DNA from: JAUVRX01 sp049664225
Lineage (GTDB): Bacteria; Acidobacteriota; Thermoanaerobaculia; Multivoradales; JAHEKO01
DNA length: 64,000 bases
Direction: 5' to 3'
Assembly (NCBI GenBank): GCA_049664225.1
Contig: JBATEX010000057.1
Span: 1-64,000 of the forward strand
Part shown: positions 16,438 through 26,334 of the stretch, one piece after another
Position numbering within the stretch: the stretch's first letter is position 1
Layout of the letters: each line of letters opens with the position of its first letter
Position numbers and translations under genes: made by a program
Notes under the pieces: generated by a model
The model's input: the letters and a program-made list of their open reading frames with translations, nothing else
Told to the model about the DNA's origin: nothing
Databases searched by the model: none

Positions 16438-17801
16438 GTTTCCTCCACCTGGCTAACGAGAACGCCTCCCGCGAGATGACTTGTGATTCTCTCACCGGCG
16501 ACCACCTCCTCGGGCTGGCGCAACAACTTGCCCTTGGAGTCGCGAGTCACCGAGAAGCCCCTCTCGAGAGTTCGTTCCGGCGACAGCTGCCGACAAAGAC
16601 GTTGCCAACCCTCGACGACAGCCCGTTTCTCACGCAGGCTCGCAGCGGCCTGAACGGCGATTCTCTCGGCCAGGCGATCTGATGTGTGACGGGCTGCGGC
16701 CAGACTGCGAGGGCCTGCATCGGCAAGCTGTACCAGCAGGGCTCTGAGCTTGCGATCCTGCCCTTCGACGCTCCACTGAGCGACCCGTGGCAGAACCTCG
16801 GATAGCCGCCCCAGTCGGGCTGCTGCAGTTGCGATCCGATGGCGCACGAGGCCCAGACCTCTCTGAGCCCTACCCAGCGACTCACGCCCCTGCCGCAGCA
16901 GTTCCAGTGAATGCCGGGCCAGCGCGGCTCGGAGCTCCACCAGCCGCCGCTCTTCCGAGGCCACCCGCGTCACGAGGAACTCTGCCGCCTTGGTAGGAGT
17001 CTTGAAGGCGGTGTGGGCGACCAGGTCGGCGATGGACTGATCGATCTCGTGACCCAGTCCAGTGAGCACTGGAACCGGTGCCTGGGCCACGGCTTCGGCG
17101 ATTCCCTGGCTATCGAACACGGCCAGATCAGCACGTGAGCCGCCTCCCCGAATCAAGACGGCACAGTCGACTGGCAGGGAAGAGAGCATTGCGAGGGCCG
17201 AGGTGACCTCCCTTTCTGCCGCCTTGCCTTGGACAGTGGCGTGGATGAAGTACACCTGGAAACCGAACCCGCTCTCCTCCAGGGAACTCAGGAAGTCGTG
17301 GTAGGCGGCGCTGCCATCGGAAGTAATCAGCGCCACGCGCAGCGGCAGCTTGGACAAGGTCTTCTGACGGTTGAGCTCGAGCAGGCCTCTCGCCACCAGG
17401 CTGTCCAGAACCTCTTTCCGGCGCCGAGCCAGCAGTCCCGCCGTAAATACCGGGTCCACCTCCCTGACCACGAGTTGCAAACGGCCGAAGGGTGGATAGA
17501 AGTCAACCACCGCCCGACAGCGCATGGTCTGCCCCTCGCTGATCTCGAGACCTGCCTTGGTGAGCTGCTGACGAATTCGATGGTGATCCGAGCGCCAGGC
17601 GACGGCCTCCAACTTACCCGTGATCTGATCGTCGTCGCCCTTTTCGACAAGCTCGAAATAGAGATGTCCGCGCTGACTGGCCCTTACCCGATTCACCTCT
17701 CCCGCGACCCAGACCTCGGAAAAGGCCTCCTGCAGAAAGTCCCGCAGGTCTGTGCACAGCTGTGAGACCTTGTAGGTCTCCTCCTGAAATGGCAGGCTCA
17801 G
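16434..17801 (-). CDS. xseA: Exodeoxyribonuclease VII large subunit (start codon anomalous)
   Basis: Catalytic large subunit of exonuclease VII. Seen: N-terminal OB fold, 'VALITSDGSAAYHDFLSSLE', 'IRGGGSRADLAVFDS' and 'PVLTGLGHEIDQSIADLVAH', then a long coiled coil. A GTG at 17696 is the first usual start codon, but in-frame translation further 5' still reads as the family OB-fold start (ETYKVSQLC, then AFSEVWVAGEV), so the protein begins earlier. No ATG, GTG or TTG exists in frame up to a stop at 17853. A CTG at 17801 follows GGAGAG by 9 bases and is my choice. Alternatively an ATG at 17808 is one base out of frame; removing one base would give MRLSLPFQEETYKVS. Confidence 0.88.
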   Translation of the reverse strand: MSLPFQEETYKVSQLCTDLRDFLQEAFSEVWVAGEVNRVRASQRGHLYFELVEKGDDDQITGKLEAVAWRSDHHRIRQQLTKAGLEISEGQTMRCRAVVDFYPPFGRLQLVVREVDPVFTAGLLARRRKEVLDSLVARGLLELNRQKTLSKLPLRVALITSDGSAAYHDFLSSLEESGFGFQVYFIHATVQGKAAEREVTSALAMLSSLPVDCAVLIRGGGSRADLAVFDSQGIAEAVAQAPVPVLTGLGHEIDQSIADLVAHTAFKTPTKAAEFLVTRVASEERRLVELRAALARHSLELLRQGRESLGRAQRGLGLVRHRIATAAARLGRLSEVLPRVAQWSVEGQDRKLRALLVQLADAGPRSLAAARHTSDRLAERIAVQAAASLREKRAVVEGWQRLCRQLSPERTLERGFSVTRDSKGKLLRQPEEVVAGERITSHLAGGVLVSQVEET

Positions 17802-17841
17802 GACGCATTCTCTCCGTCGAGCAACGGTGACCCCGCCGTCA

Positions 17842-18390
17842 TCAGTGATAGCTCACGAGATCGTCCGAGGATTCGAGGGGAATTGCCTGGGCCCAGGCCG
17901 CTGCTTCCTTTTCGCCGAGCGTGAGCTTGCTGAGGAATTCCTCGGCCTCCTGACGATCGTGGAAGAGTCGCCAGATGAAGGTATGACCTGCTGGCGCCGT
18001 GAAGTAGGTGTATCGCTTGGCACTTTCCGTGAGCTCGAATCCGAGGTCTGTTTCACCATTCACACCGACACAGGCGATGGCAATCGCCCGGTAGGCCAAA
18101 GCCAGGGCCTTGAGAGCGTCTTCATAGTCCACCAACTCTTCACGCGACAATGGGGTATGGTAGATGGAGACGCGAGTTGCATCCTCTTCGGCCAAGAGGT
18201 TGTAGGGTACGTCGGTACGATCCATTGCCTCGCGGGTCTCTTCCGTCGTCACGAAGACATCTTCCGTGCCGCTGACCTTGTAGGTAATGGCAAACACATC
18301 GTCATCGATGTCCGCGAAAGCCTCTGCCAGCATGCTTTCGTCTTCGATCGTAAAATAGTAGAGGCTGTTGATTAGTCGTCGAGTCGTCAT
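17842..18390 (-). CDS. Hypothetical protein
   Basis: I do not recognise this 182-residue protein. It is acidic, has no signal peptide or membrane helix, and looks like a soluble mixed alpha/beta protein ('INSLYYFTIEDESMLAEAF', 'LKALALAYRAIAIACVGVNG', 'FTAPAGHTFIWRLFHDRQEA'). The ATG at 18390 has a GGAG 11 bases upstream; an in-frame ATG at 18435 would add 15 residues. The stop is only 41 bases from the presumed xseA start, so it may head the xse-rhomboid-JAMM transcript. Function unknown. Confidence 0.7.
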   Translation of the reverse strand: MTTRRLINSLYYFTIEDESMLAEAFADIDDDVFAITYKVSGTEDVFVTTEETREAMDRTDVPYNLLAEEDATRVSIYHTPLSREELVDYEDALKALALAYRAIAIACVGVNGETDLGFELTESAKRYTYFTAPAGHTFIWRLFHDRQEAEEFLSKLTLGEKEAAAWAQAIPLESSDDLVSYH

Positions 18391-18613
18391 TTGGATTTCA
18401 TCTCCTTCGAGAGCCCCGGTCGGGTGCTTGTTCACCGCCTCTTCAAGGAGTGATTGAACACCGGTAGAGTCAGCTAGACGTGTCGAATCGGCCCCGAAAG
18501 ACCGACCTTACACTATACCAGAGACTCCTCTGGGAGGTTCTCTCCTGTCGAGTCGACTCCTCGCAGCCCAACACAGGGGATATGCCAGCGAAGACCTTCG
18601 GGAGGCGCCCGAC

Positions 18614-21600
18614 GTGACCGCCGCCAGATCCAGGAAGAACAAGAAGGAGCAGCCCTTCGACTTGAGGCTGCCAGGGGCTGTTCTGAGGATCTGGCCCGAG
18701 CGGAGCACCTCGGCCCGATCTGACAAGCCGCCCCGCCTCGAAGACTTGCTCCCCGACCTGCCAGGACTTCACCGGCTCGACTCGGGCATCGCGGTCATCA
18801 CGCCGGAGGCCCCCGATCCGGCGCCAGTCGATACCGCGGTTCACCTCGGCCTAACCCTGGTAGACAGTTTGCAAAGAAGGCCCTCCCCCGCCGGGTCGAA
18901 GGGTCCCAGAGTCCTCATCTCACCCGGTGAGGTCCTCTTTCGGCAGGGCTTGCCATCGCTGACAGTCGACGCCGTGGGAGAGCACGTGGAGGCCTGGGCC
19001 GGGAACCTCCAACCGGGCCGAGTGCACATAACGGGTTGGGCAGCATGCATGCTCGAGGAGCCCCGAGACCTTTCACCGAGCTCGGTCACTGCCGAGCTCC
19101 TAGGTGGCTCCATCCCGGTCTTCGAAGTCGGTTCTTTGCAGCGCGTGGGGGTCCCATGGCGAAACCCCGAGTTGCTCAACCGTCGCCTCAGACCTCTACC
19201 GCGGACGGCTCTGTTCAACTCCGTCAAAGATCATCTGAACGTTCCAGCATGGCGTGTCGAGGGAGTCCTGGGATGCGGCAAGAGTCGGCTGGTCTTCGAG
19301 GTGCTCCTGAATACGGGTACTCCAGCTTTGTGGCTCCGAGCTCGACCAACTCGGCGGCGAGGTGGATCACTGGCTCGTCAGATCGCCGAGCAGTTGCTGG
19401 CGCCGTCTCCGCCCTCTCCGTCACTCCTCCTCCTGCCCAATATCCGCGACGTAAAGGTCCAGGATGCGATCCACGCCTTGCTTCTTGCTGACGATGTCGA
19501 TGACAAACTGGCGCTGATGGAACAGCTCCCCACGATCCTGGCGCGGATCTCAGCGAGTCTGTCGAGCCCTCTCTACCTGGTCGTCGACGATGTCGAACAG
19601 ATCGACAGCCGCGACTCGAACTTCATCCAGAACCTTTTGGATCACCCCCAGCTTGGCAAGGGATTCCATCTTCTTCTCGTAGGCCGAGGCGGCCTGGCGC
19701 TGGCCCCTGCGATGCACCAACTGCCGACCCTGCCGGTCCATCCCTTCGATGAGTCCGAGATGGAGAACCTCGCCGAACAACTGTTCAAAGGGCTGTCGCT
19801 TCCAGATTCCGTCGAAGGGCGCCTGCGGGAGACAACGCAAGGCTATCCGTTCGCTTTGGAAGAAGGGATGGTGGCTTTGATCCGCGAGAAGAACCTGCGT
19901 CGGGTCTACGGCAGCTTCTTTTTCGCCGGAGTCGAATCGATCGACTTCAAGCCCTCTGCACGCCTGGTTTGTCACCTCGTTGCCGAGGCCGCGCGACTCG
20001 AGGCACTACTTCCGCTCCAGCTGCTTTCTGCAGTAGGTGGATCTGTACCACCGGAGAGTCTCGACGCGGCCGCCAAGAGTCTCGGCACTTCCCCTCCCAC
20101 GACATGGGAGTTCGCACCGGTGGCGGCGGGTCTTCTCCACTCCGTCACCACACCCTGGGGACCGGGAGTCGAGCTCACCTCGCCAGCGTACTCCGTCGCA
20201 CTCCGACAGAGCCTGGCTCCGGAAACCACCGAGCAGGCCCGACACCTCATGGGCCAGGTGTTGGCCGACAGTAGCCTTACTGGCGAAGCACACTGGCAGT
20301 CCTACGGTCTTTTGAAGGGCACGCGGGAGGGTCTCGAGTCGCTGATCCAAACGCTCAAGACACCCCACGCCGCCAGGGTACCGGCGGACCAGATGCTGGA
20401 CACCCTGGACGACGAGCTGAGGTCGCTACGAAAGCGTCGAGGCAGCACCAACGCCGAGCTCGAGATCCTCTGGCGGCTCTTACCCCTCGCCAGAAAGCAA
20501 GGCCGCCTTCACGAGTACGAGAGCGAGTTGGCTCGCGCGGTCGATTTGGCCTCGGGCCATCCCAGTCGCTTGCTGGCGCTGGCTGGACTCAAGGGAGAGA
20601 TGGATCGAGAGGCCGGTCGCTACCAGGCGGCCGAGACGACGATCCGTCTGGCGCTCTCAGCCGCTCAGGGCGCCGACGAACGCCGGCAGGCCCTGCTACT
20701 GATTCAGCTGGGGAGGCTGCATCTGGACCAGGAGCGCTTCGAGGAAGCCAAGGAGCTGTTCGAGAAGCTCGATGTCACACTTGAACGTCGGGGTGCCACG
20801 GCCCTATGTGCCGCCTGTAGGTATCATCTTGGGAACATCGCTGCCCAGGAGAACCGGCTGGAAGAGGCGCTGGAGCTCCACCAGGAGGCGCTGGTAGAGA
20901 GGCGTAAGCAGGGAATCCAGCGAGCCGCGGGCAACTCGCTGACCGCTTTGGGGGCTGTCTATCTGGCAATCGGCAACTACCCTTCGGCCCTGGAGAGTTA
21001 CCGCGAAGCTCAGGAACTCCTGGAAGAGTATGGCGCCGAAGAAGATGTGGGATTTCCGCTTCTCGGCCTGGGCAAGGTCTTCAACCGCCTGGGCGACTAC
21101 ACGGCCGCCTCCAAGCCTCTCAGGCTGGCCCTGTCGCTCAGGCAAGGCAAAGACGAAGTAGCAGGCGAGGCGGTTGCAAGACTGGCGGTCGCCGAGAACC
21201 ATCTCTTCCTGGGGCAGCACGACAAGGCACTCGAGGAAGCCACGGATGCTCAATTCAAGCTGAACGTCATCTCGCGGAAGTCCCTGCTGGCCGACGCCGA
21301 GCTCTTGCTTGGACGAATCGGTCTTCAGCAGCGCAGGTTCGACTCGGTTCTCGAGCACCTCTCCTCGGCCCTCGAAGTCCATCGGGAGGTGGGAGACGAC
21401 GAGGCCGTCGGTTTCGATCTCGCCATGCTGATTCGCTTGGCGATCAACACAGAAGAGATCGAAGAAACCGCCCAGTGGTCAGATCAACTGCTCGAGCACC
21501 TCCAAAACCTGCCCAGAGCCGAGCTCCTAGAGGAGATCCAGTTCGGTTTGTACCGTGGACTGACGTGGCTCCGCGAACGTGGCGCGGAAGCGGCAGACCC

Positions 21601-21769
21601 TCTACCCCATCTACAGAGCGCCTACCGGGAGATCCTGCGCAAGGCCTCGCACCTGGAGCCGCAACGGCGCCATCATTTCCTGTTTCAGATTGCAGAGCAC
21701 CGAGAGATCCTCGAAGCCGGGACCCATGCGGGGCTGCCTCTCGACCTGGACCTTTCCCTGGAACCCTGA
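18614..21769 (+). CDS. Large NTPase-TPR protein with degenerate cyclase-like N-terminus
   Basis: A 1051-residue cytosolic protein that looks like a signal-transduction (STAND-type) NTPase. Seen: residues about 60-175 resemble the second half of a class III nucleotide cyclase (LGLTLVDSLQ, 'RVLISPGEVLF', 'GLPSLTVDAVGEHVEAWAG'), without recognisable metal-binding aspartates. Then comes an ATPase with Walker A GVLGCGKS (217-224) and Walker B LYLVVDDVEQ (320-329). From about 600 to 1000 there are tandem TPRs ('LYLAIGNYPSALESYREAQE'-like units). GTG start with GGGAGG 8 bases upstream. No effector domain is obvious. Partner and ligand are unknown. Confidence 0.75.
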   Translation: MTAARSRKNKKEQPFDLRLPGAVLRIWPERSTSARSDKPPRLEDLLPDLPGLHRLDSGIAVITPEAPDPAPVDTAVHLGLTLVDSLQRRPSPAGSKGPRVLISPGEVLFRQGLPSLTVDAVGEHVEAWAGNLQPGRVHITGWAACMLEEPRDLSPSSVTAELLGGSIPVFEVGSLQRVGVPWRNPELLNRRLRPLPRTALFNSVKDHLNVPAWRVEGVLGCGKSRLVFEVLLNTGTPALWLRARPTRRRGGSLARQIAEQLLAPSPPSPSLLLLPNIRDVKVQDAIHALLLADDVDDKLALMEQLPTILARISASLSSPLYLVVDDVEQIDSRDSNFIQNLLDHPQLGKGFHLLLVGRGGLALAPAMHQLPTLPVHPFDESEMENLAEQLFKGLSLPDSVEGRLRETTQGYPFALEEGMVALIREKNLRRVYGSFFFAGVESIDFKPSARLVCHLVAEAARLEALLPLQLLSAVGGSVPPESLDAAAKSLGTSPPTTWEFAPVAAGLLHSVTTPWGPGVELTSPAYSVALRQSLAPETTEQARHLMGQVLADSSLTGEAHWQSYGLLKGTREGLESLIQTLKTPHAARVPADQMLDTLDDELRSLRKRRGSTNAELEILWRLLPLARKQGRLHEYESELARAVDLASGHPSRLLALAGLKGEMDREAGRYQAAETTIRLALSAAQGADERRQALLLIQLGRLHLDQERFEEAKELFEKLDVTLERRGATALCAACRYHLGNIAAQENRLEEALELHQEALVERRKQGIQRAAGNSLTALGAVYLAIGNYPSALESYREAQELLEEYGAEEDVGFPLLGLGKVFNRLGDYTAASKPLRLALSLRQGKDEVAGEAVARLAVAENHLFLGQHDKALEEATDAQFKLNVISRKSLLADAELLLGRIGLQQRRFDSVLEHLSSALEVHREVGDDEAVGFDLAMLIRLAINTEEIEETAQWSDQLLEHLQNLPRAELLEEIQFGLYRGLTWLRERGAEAADPLPHLQSAYREILRKASHLEPQRRHHFLFQIAEHREILEAGTHAGLPLDLDLSLEP

Positions 21770-21774
21770 GCTCT

Positions 21775-22488
21775 TCACTGTCGACCCAAGTAGCTGTCGA
21801 GCTGATCTCTTTCGAAGACGGTCAGCTTCGATGCTTCGATGAAGTACGTCTCACCCGACTCCGGCATGGGCAAGCGGACTACGGAGAGCAGCCGCTCGAA
21901 TCCTTCGCATTCGGCATCGCTGCCCGGGGCGAAGAGTGCCAGACCCCGACAAAGAGTGACCATTTGCCCGGCTAGCCGACTCTTGACCCGAACCTCGATG
22001 AAGCGCGGCAGCCTCTCGGCCACGACTCGATAGCCCAATTCTTCGCGGGTGATCGCGAACTGCCCTTCGATCGAGGTCTCCTGTTCGGGCAGCTCGACGA
22101 AATCGGTCATCTGAGCTGGCAGGCCAGCAACTTCGAGATCGGCCTGCAACTCTGCCTCGCCCTGGAATCGGGCTGTCAGTCGGGCTCCGTGGGAGATGCC
22201 CTCTACTGGCCAAAGAAGAAGCTGGTGACTTGACACCTCCAGAACCGGATTCGTCGAATGGAGCTGAATGAGGATGGCCCCCTGCTCGATCGGAGCGATA
22301 TCGGCCGGCAGATCCCGGTGGATGCCGTCGATCCGGTCCGACTCGAGCACCGCGGAATTCTCCGGTACATTCGTCTCCGCCTTCACCGGCTGCGACGAAA
22401 GCGATGCCAGCAGCATCCAGACCACGATCGGCGGCCGGCTCTGCTCCCATCGGCGTCGGGAGAGTTTCGCAAAGAGATTCTGTTGCAT
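21775..22488 (-). CDS. Hypothetical secreted protein
   Basis: Unrecognised protein of about 237 residues. The N-terminus has a basic region then a hydrophobic core (PPIVVWMLLASLSSQ) and a likely signal peptidase site after PVKA. The remainder is predicted to be mostly beta ('ILIQLHSTNPVLEVSSHQLL', 'ARLTARFQGEAELQADLEVA'). An in-frame ATG at 22509 is an alternative start; neither has a good ribosome site. It lies just downstream of the VWFA-protein gene on the same strand, so it is probably co-transcribed with it and also exported. Function unknown. Confidence 0.6.
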   Translation of the reverse strand: MQQNLFAKLSRRRWEQSRPPIVVWMLLASLSSQPVKAETNVPENSAVLESDRIDGIHRDLPADIAPIEQGAILIQLHSTNPVLEVSSHQLLLWPVEGISHGARLTARFQGEAELQADLEVAGLPAQMTDFVELPEQETSIEGQFAITREELGYRVVAERLPRFIEVRVKSRLAGQMVTLCRGLALFAPGSDAECEGFERLLSVVRLPMPESGETYFIEASKLTVFERDQLDSYLGRQ

Positions 22489-22524
22489 AGGTCTGTCGAC
22501 CACCATCACCGGACAAGTCCCGGC

Positions 22525-25050
22525 TTATGGATAGTAGCCGCGGATGGTCCTGGCCTTCAACTTGCCACTCCGGACCTCGACCTCGACCTCACGAAACTGG
22601 CCGTCAGGCTCGGGATTGTCCGACGCGTAGGCCACCAGGTACTGACTTCTCAGCTCCTCTTCTATTTCGCGGTAGACGCCAGTCAGTTCCTGCGCCTTGG
22701 AAATGAAGAACACCCGGCCGCCGGTTTCCTCCGCCAGGTTGGTCAGCTTGTTGCGCACCCCCCTCTCCAGGGCACCCACGTCGAGGCCGACCGCATAGAT
22801 GGTCACGCCGCTGCGGCGGGCAAACTCGAGGGAATCTCGAAAGGGCATGGCGCTGGCTGTGTCATCTCCGTCCGAGAGCAGAATCAAAGCACGGCGTCCC
22901 CGCATGGCCCTGAAGTAGTAGAGGCCTGTAACCACCGCGTCGTGCAGAGTCGTCCAACCCACCGATTGGAGATCTTCGAGTGAGTCCTGAACGGCGCCGA
23001 CGTCATCGGTCGGGGCGATGAGCAATCTTGGCTGATCGCTAAAGGCGACCGCGAAGACCTTGTCACGTAGTGTGATGATGTTCTCCAGAAAGCCGATGGC
23101 CGCTGCCTTGGCTTCCGGCAGGGATTCGGTCATGGAGCCCGAGGTATCGATCACGAAGCCGAGCGTCAGGGGAAGATCTTCCACCAGTTCGAACTTGGTG
23201 ATCTTCTGTGGCCGTCCATCCTCTTCGACCGCGAAGTCTTCCTGCGTGAGACCCTTGACTGGCCTGCCGCTGCGGTCCGTGACGGTCGTAAAGAGCTCTA
23301 CCAGCTTGACCTCGACCTCCTCCAAGAACTGGGGCGCGTTGAGGAAGCGCACCTCTTCTGCGCGGCTTTCGTCATCGAGATACGCGACAACGCTCAGATA
23401 GGCCATTCCACCCGCCGGCGGGATTTCTATCTCCACCTCCCAAGGAGGGCTCTGCAGCTCGGCCACCGACTCCTCGTTGATCTTGAACTCCACTTTCTCG
23501 ACTCGGCGGTCTTCCGGCACCACAACCTCGGCTCGGGCAATCGTGCGACCGCTCGCTGCGGCTCCCCGAGCCGGATCGATGATCCGCACCCGGAAGGCGC
23601 CTCGCGGCTGATTGATCACGACTTCATCGGTGGCTACGATCTCACCCGCCTCGTCGACACCCTCGGCCCTGACGACCTGCTCCACCGGGAACTGGGCCAA
23701 TCGAAGCTCAGCTGTGAAGGGACGGCCCGAGCGAGTCATTTGCGGCTTGCCATCGACAAGAAAACGCACTTTCGAGATGCGGCCGCCGGTGACCAGGGCT
23801 TCGGCTCTCCAGAGTCCCAGGACGACTTCCGTCGGGGGTGGCACCAAAAGAAGGCTGTCCTGACCCTGGATCTGGGAGCTGCCCAGATCCTGGCCCATGG
23901 CCACGATCGTTCCCTCGGGCACCGGTGGTATGTCCATGGCCTGTGGCTCTTCGGGCACGACAAATCCCTTGGTCAGGTAGGCTTCCGCGCCGCCGACCTC
24001 GTCCCGTACTCGCAGTCGAACCAAAAATGTCCGATTTGGGCGCAGCAATTGGTCCATGGCCAAGACGATCGGCACGTCCTGCGTCGGTGGCTCGATCTTG
24101 AACCGTACTCTGAACTCGTCGAATACCTTCCCATCCTGTTCGATCACGCCTTCCATGGCGAGGATGAGACCTTGTTCTTCGTCTTCCTCGGCGATCTCCA
24201 ACTCGGCTGCTGAGGGGATGGGCACCACAAACCGCGCTACGGTCCGCTGGCGAACTTTGTCAGGGAAGAAGACCTCCAGCTCATTGGTTTCCAGCTGCTT
24301 CACCGCCTCGGTCTGCTCGCTGGCTACCGCCCGACGGGCCCACTCGGCCAAATCCGGAGGCGGCCCGAAATACCGCAGAATGTCTTCCTTCTGAGGTCTT
24401 CCAGGCTGAAAGCCTCGCAAGCCCTCGACCCCAGTGGCCTCATCCACCAGCCGCGCCTGCTTGCAGATCTGGAGGTCGAATCGCTTGGCGATCTTGCGTC
24501 CTCCCAGCTCCTCCCATTGTTCCAGCCAATACTCCATCTCCTGGTTGTAGAGCACTCGCTTGGAATCGATCGGCAACCAGACGCGATAGGGGCCATCGGG
24601 AATCGTCTCGTAGAAGACCAGGGACACCGCAGCTTCCGCATCACCATAGACCCAGATCTCTACAGGCTTGAAGGCCATCGCACACTCGATCTCCAACCGC
24701 CGGGTCGGCCTGCCGTGCAAGAACAGAGCAGCGGCCCGCTGATCCTCCAGTGCTAGAAACTCCGAATGCACCAGGCGGTAACGCCCTTCGATAGCCTCCA
24801 GAAGCTCGTTCTCCGGAGTCTCTGGCACGGGATCATCGGCGAGAAATGCCTCGATCATCGAGTCGCGCTCGTCGGCAGAGGCCTCGAGAAAGACCTGGCG
24901 CTGGTCGTCGGTGAGCAAGAGAGTCGGCACGTCCTGAAGGAAGGACCGCTGATACTCCGGCCAGAGGACGATTTCTTCCCAGTCCTGGGCCAGGCAGAAA
25001 GGTGCCAGGGCGAGGATCGACAGGCTGATCAAGGAAATTCGTCTGAGCAT
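22525..25050 (-). CDS. Secreted VWFA-related (acidobacterial type) protein
   Basis: Large exported protein of about 841 residues with a signal peptide (MLRRISLISLSILALAPFCLA). Near residue 560-600 it has the segment 'VELFTTVTDRSGRPVKGLTQ' then EDFAVEEDGRPQKI, which introduces the VWFA-related domain widespread in Acidobacteriota. The von Willebrand A metal site is DTSGSM (about 631), with later 'ALILLSDGDDTASAM'. N-terminal 500 residues are beta-rich repeats of unknown role. I start at the ATG at 25050 (AAGGGA upstream) rather than 25080. It probably binds ligands outside the cell; the family has no settled function. Confidence 0.88.
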   Translation of the reverse strand: MLRRISLISLSILALAPFCLAQDWEEIVLWPEYQRSFLQDVPTLLLTDDQRQVFLEASADERDSMIEAFLADDPVPETPENELLEAIEGRYRLVHSEFLALEDQRAAALFLHGRPTRRLEIECAMAFKPVEIWVYGDAEAAVSLVFYETIPDGPYRVWLPIDSKRVLYNQEMEYWLEQWEELGGRKIAKRFDLQICKQARLVDEATGVEGLRGFQPGRPQKEDILRYFGPPPDLAEWARRAVASEQTEAVKQLETNELEVFFPDKVRQRTVARFVVPIPSAAELEIAEEDEEQGLILAMEGVIEQDGKVFDEFRVRFKIEPPTQDVPIVLAMDQLLRPNRTFLVRLRVRDEVGGAEAYLTKGFVVPEEPQAMDIPPVPEGTIVAMGQDLGSSQIQGQDSLLLVPPPTEVVLGLWRAEALVTGGRISKVRFLVDGKPQMTRSGRPFTAELRLAQFPVEQVVRAEGVDEAGEIVATDEVVINQPRGAFRVRIIDPARGAAASGRTIARAEVVVPEDRRVEKVEFKINEESVAELQSPPWEVEIEIPPAGGMAYLSVVAYLDDESRAEEVRFLNAPQFLEEVEVKLVELFTTVTDRSGRPVKGLTQEDFAVEEDGRPQKITKFELVEDLPLTLGFVIDTSGSMTESLPEAKAAAIGFLENIITLRDKVFAVAFSDQPRLLIAPTDDVGAVQDSLEDLQSVGWTTLHDAVVTGLYYFRAMRGRRALILLSDGDDTASAMPFRDSLEFARRSGVTIYAVGLDVGALERGVRNKLTNLAEETGGRVFFISKAQELTGVYREIEEELRSQYLVAYASDNPEPDGQFREVEVEVRSGKLKARTIRGYYP

Positions 25051-25211
25051 GGAGGGTTCCCTTTGCAATATGACTGCCATGGCTCGGTACCGCAGGACCG
25101 AAGACTACCGCAGGCCAGGATGCGCCATACAATAGCTCCACCACGCAGCTGCTTCTCTGGGTCATACGGACCTGACGAAGTCAAGGCTTGCAGAATCCGG
25201 AGCCCAAGATC

Positions 25212-26249
25212 ATGACACGTCGCACCAACGAGCCGATTCACAACTTCGAGGATGGGGACAGCGTCTCCGGATTTGCCTATCTCGCCAAGATGGAGCGACG
25301 CCAGGACAAAAATGGTCGTGATTTTCTCGACCTGGTTCTCAAGGATGCCAGCGGCTCGATCAGCGGCAAGGTGTGGTCCGACAGCCCCGCCTTGAATGGC
25401 AACTATGAACTGCACGACTTCGTGGCTTTCAGAGGCACGCTGCAGAGCTATCGGGATCAGCTGCAGATGAATGTGCGGGAGTGTCGGCGGGCAATCGAGG
25501 ACGACCGACAGCATGGCTTCGATGAAGCGCTGCTCATCCCTTCGACCCGACAGAGCATCGACGAGCTCGAGCAGCGCTTGATAGAGATTCTGTCTCAGGA
25601 GATCGAACACCCGATCCTTCATCGCCTCGCCCAGGAAACACTTGCCAGCCACGGGCATCAGCTGCGGGAGCACCCGGCTGCCAAGATGATCCATCACGCT
25701 TTTCGGGGCGGCCTTCTGGAGCATGTGGTCTCCATGGCCGAGTTGGCGTTGGGGGTCTGCCGTCACTATCCAGAGCTCAATAGCGACCTCCTGCTGTTGG
25801 GAGTGCTCTTCCACGATCTGGGAAAGACCCAGGAATTGGGCGCCATGCCGAACAACGATTACACCCTGGAAGGGCGCCTGGTGGGACACGTCGTGATGGG
25901 CCGTGATCTGCTGCGAGAGCGTTGCCGAGCGATCCCCGACTTTCCTACCGATCTGCAGCTGCACCTCGAGCACCTGATCCTCTCCCACCAAGGGCGGCTC
26001 GAGTTCGGATCGCCAGTACAGCCGATGACTCCGGAGGCGCTCGCCTTACACTTCATCGACGACCTGGACTCCAAGCTGGCGCAGCTGCGAGAGGCGAACG
26101 AGAAGGAGCCGGCACTCCAATACTTGACCGGCTTCAGTCGCTTTCTCTACACCGGTTTCACACCTCGCCAGGAAGAAGTGCCAGGAGAGGGCTCCGAGGA
26201 GCCGGAACCATCGTCGCCCCCCGCGCAACCGACTCTCGATCTCGACTGA
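25212..26249 (+). CDS. YhaM-like 3'-5' exoribonuclease (OB fold + HD domain)
   Basis: Predicted nuclease of the YhaM/CBF1 type, 345 residues. Seen: an N-terminal OB fold (about 10-80, 'FLDLVLKDASGSISGKVWSD'), then an HD domain with HHAFRGGLLEHV and the metal pair in 'LGVLFHDLGKTQELG', later 'HLILSHQGRLEFGSP'. Family members are Mn-dependent 3'-5' exonucleases on RNA and single-stranded DNA. Start chosen at the ATG at 25212, 9 bases after GGAG; a TTG at 25188 is an alternative. The tail after about 320 is low complexity and proline-rich. Confidence 0.85.
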   Translation: MTRRTNEPIHNFEDGDSVSGFAYLAKMERRQDKNGRDFLDLVLKDASGSISGKVWSDSPALNGNYELHDFVAFRGTLQSYRDQLQMNVRECRRAIEDDRQHGFDEALLIPSTRQSIDELEQRLIEILSQEIEHPILHRLAQETLASHGHQLREHPAAKMIHHAFRGGLLEHVVSMAELALGVCRHYPELNSDLLLLGVLFHDLGKTQELGAMPNNDYTLEGRLVGHVVMGRDLLRERCRAIPDFPTDLQLHLEHLILSHQGRLEFGSPVQPMTPEALALHFIDDLDSKLAQLREANEKEPALQYLTGFSRFLYTGFTPRQEEVPGEGSEEPEPSSPPAQPTLDLD

Positions 26250-26334
26250 GCCGATCAACGAGTCGTTCCTTTCGACTATACTGGCAACCCCTACAAGCCC
26301 GGCCGACCCACAGCGCGGGACCCTACAAGCTTCG

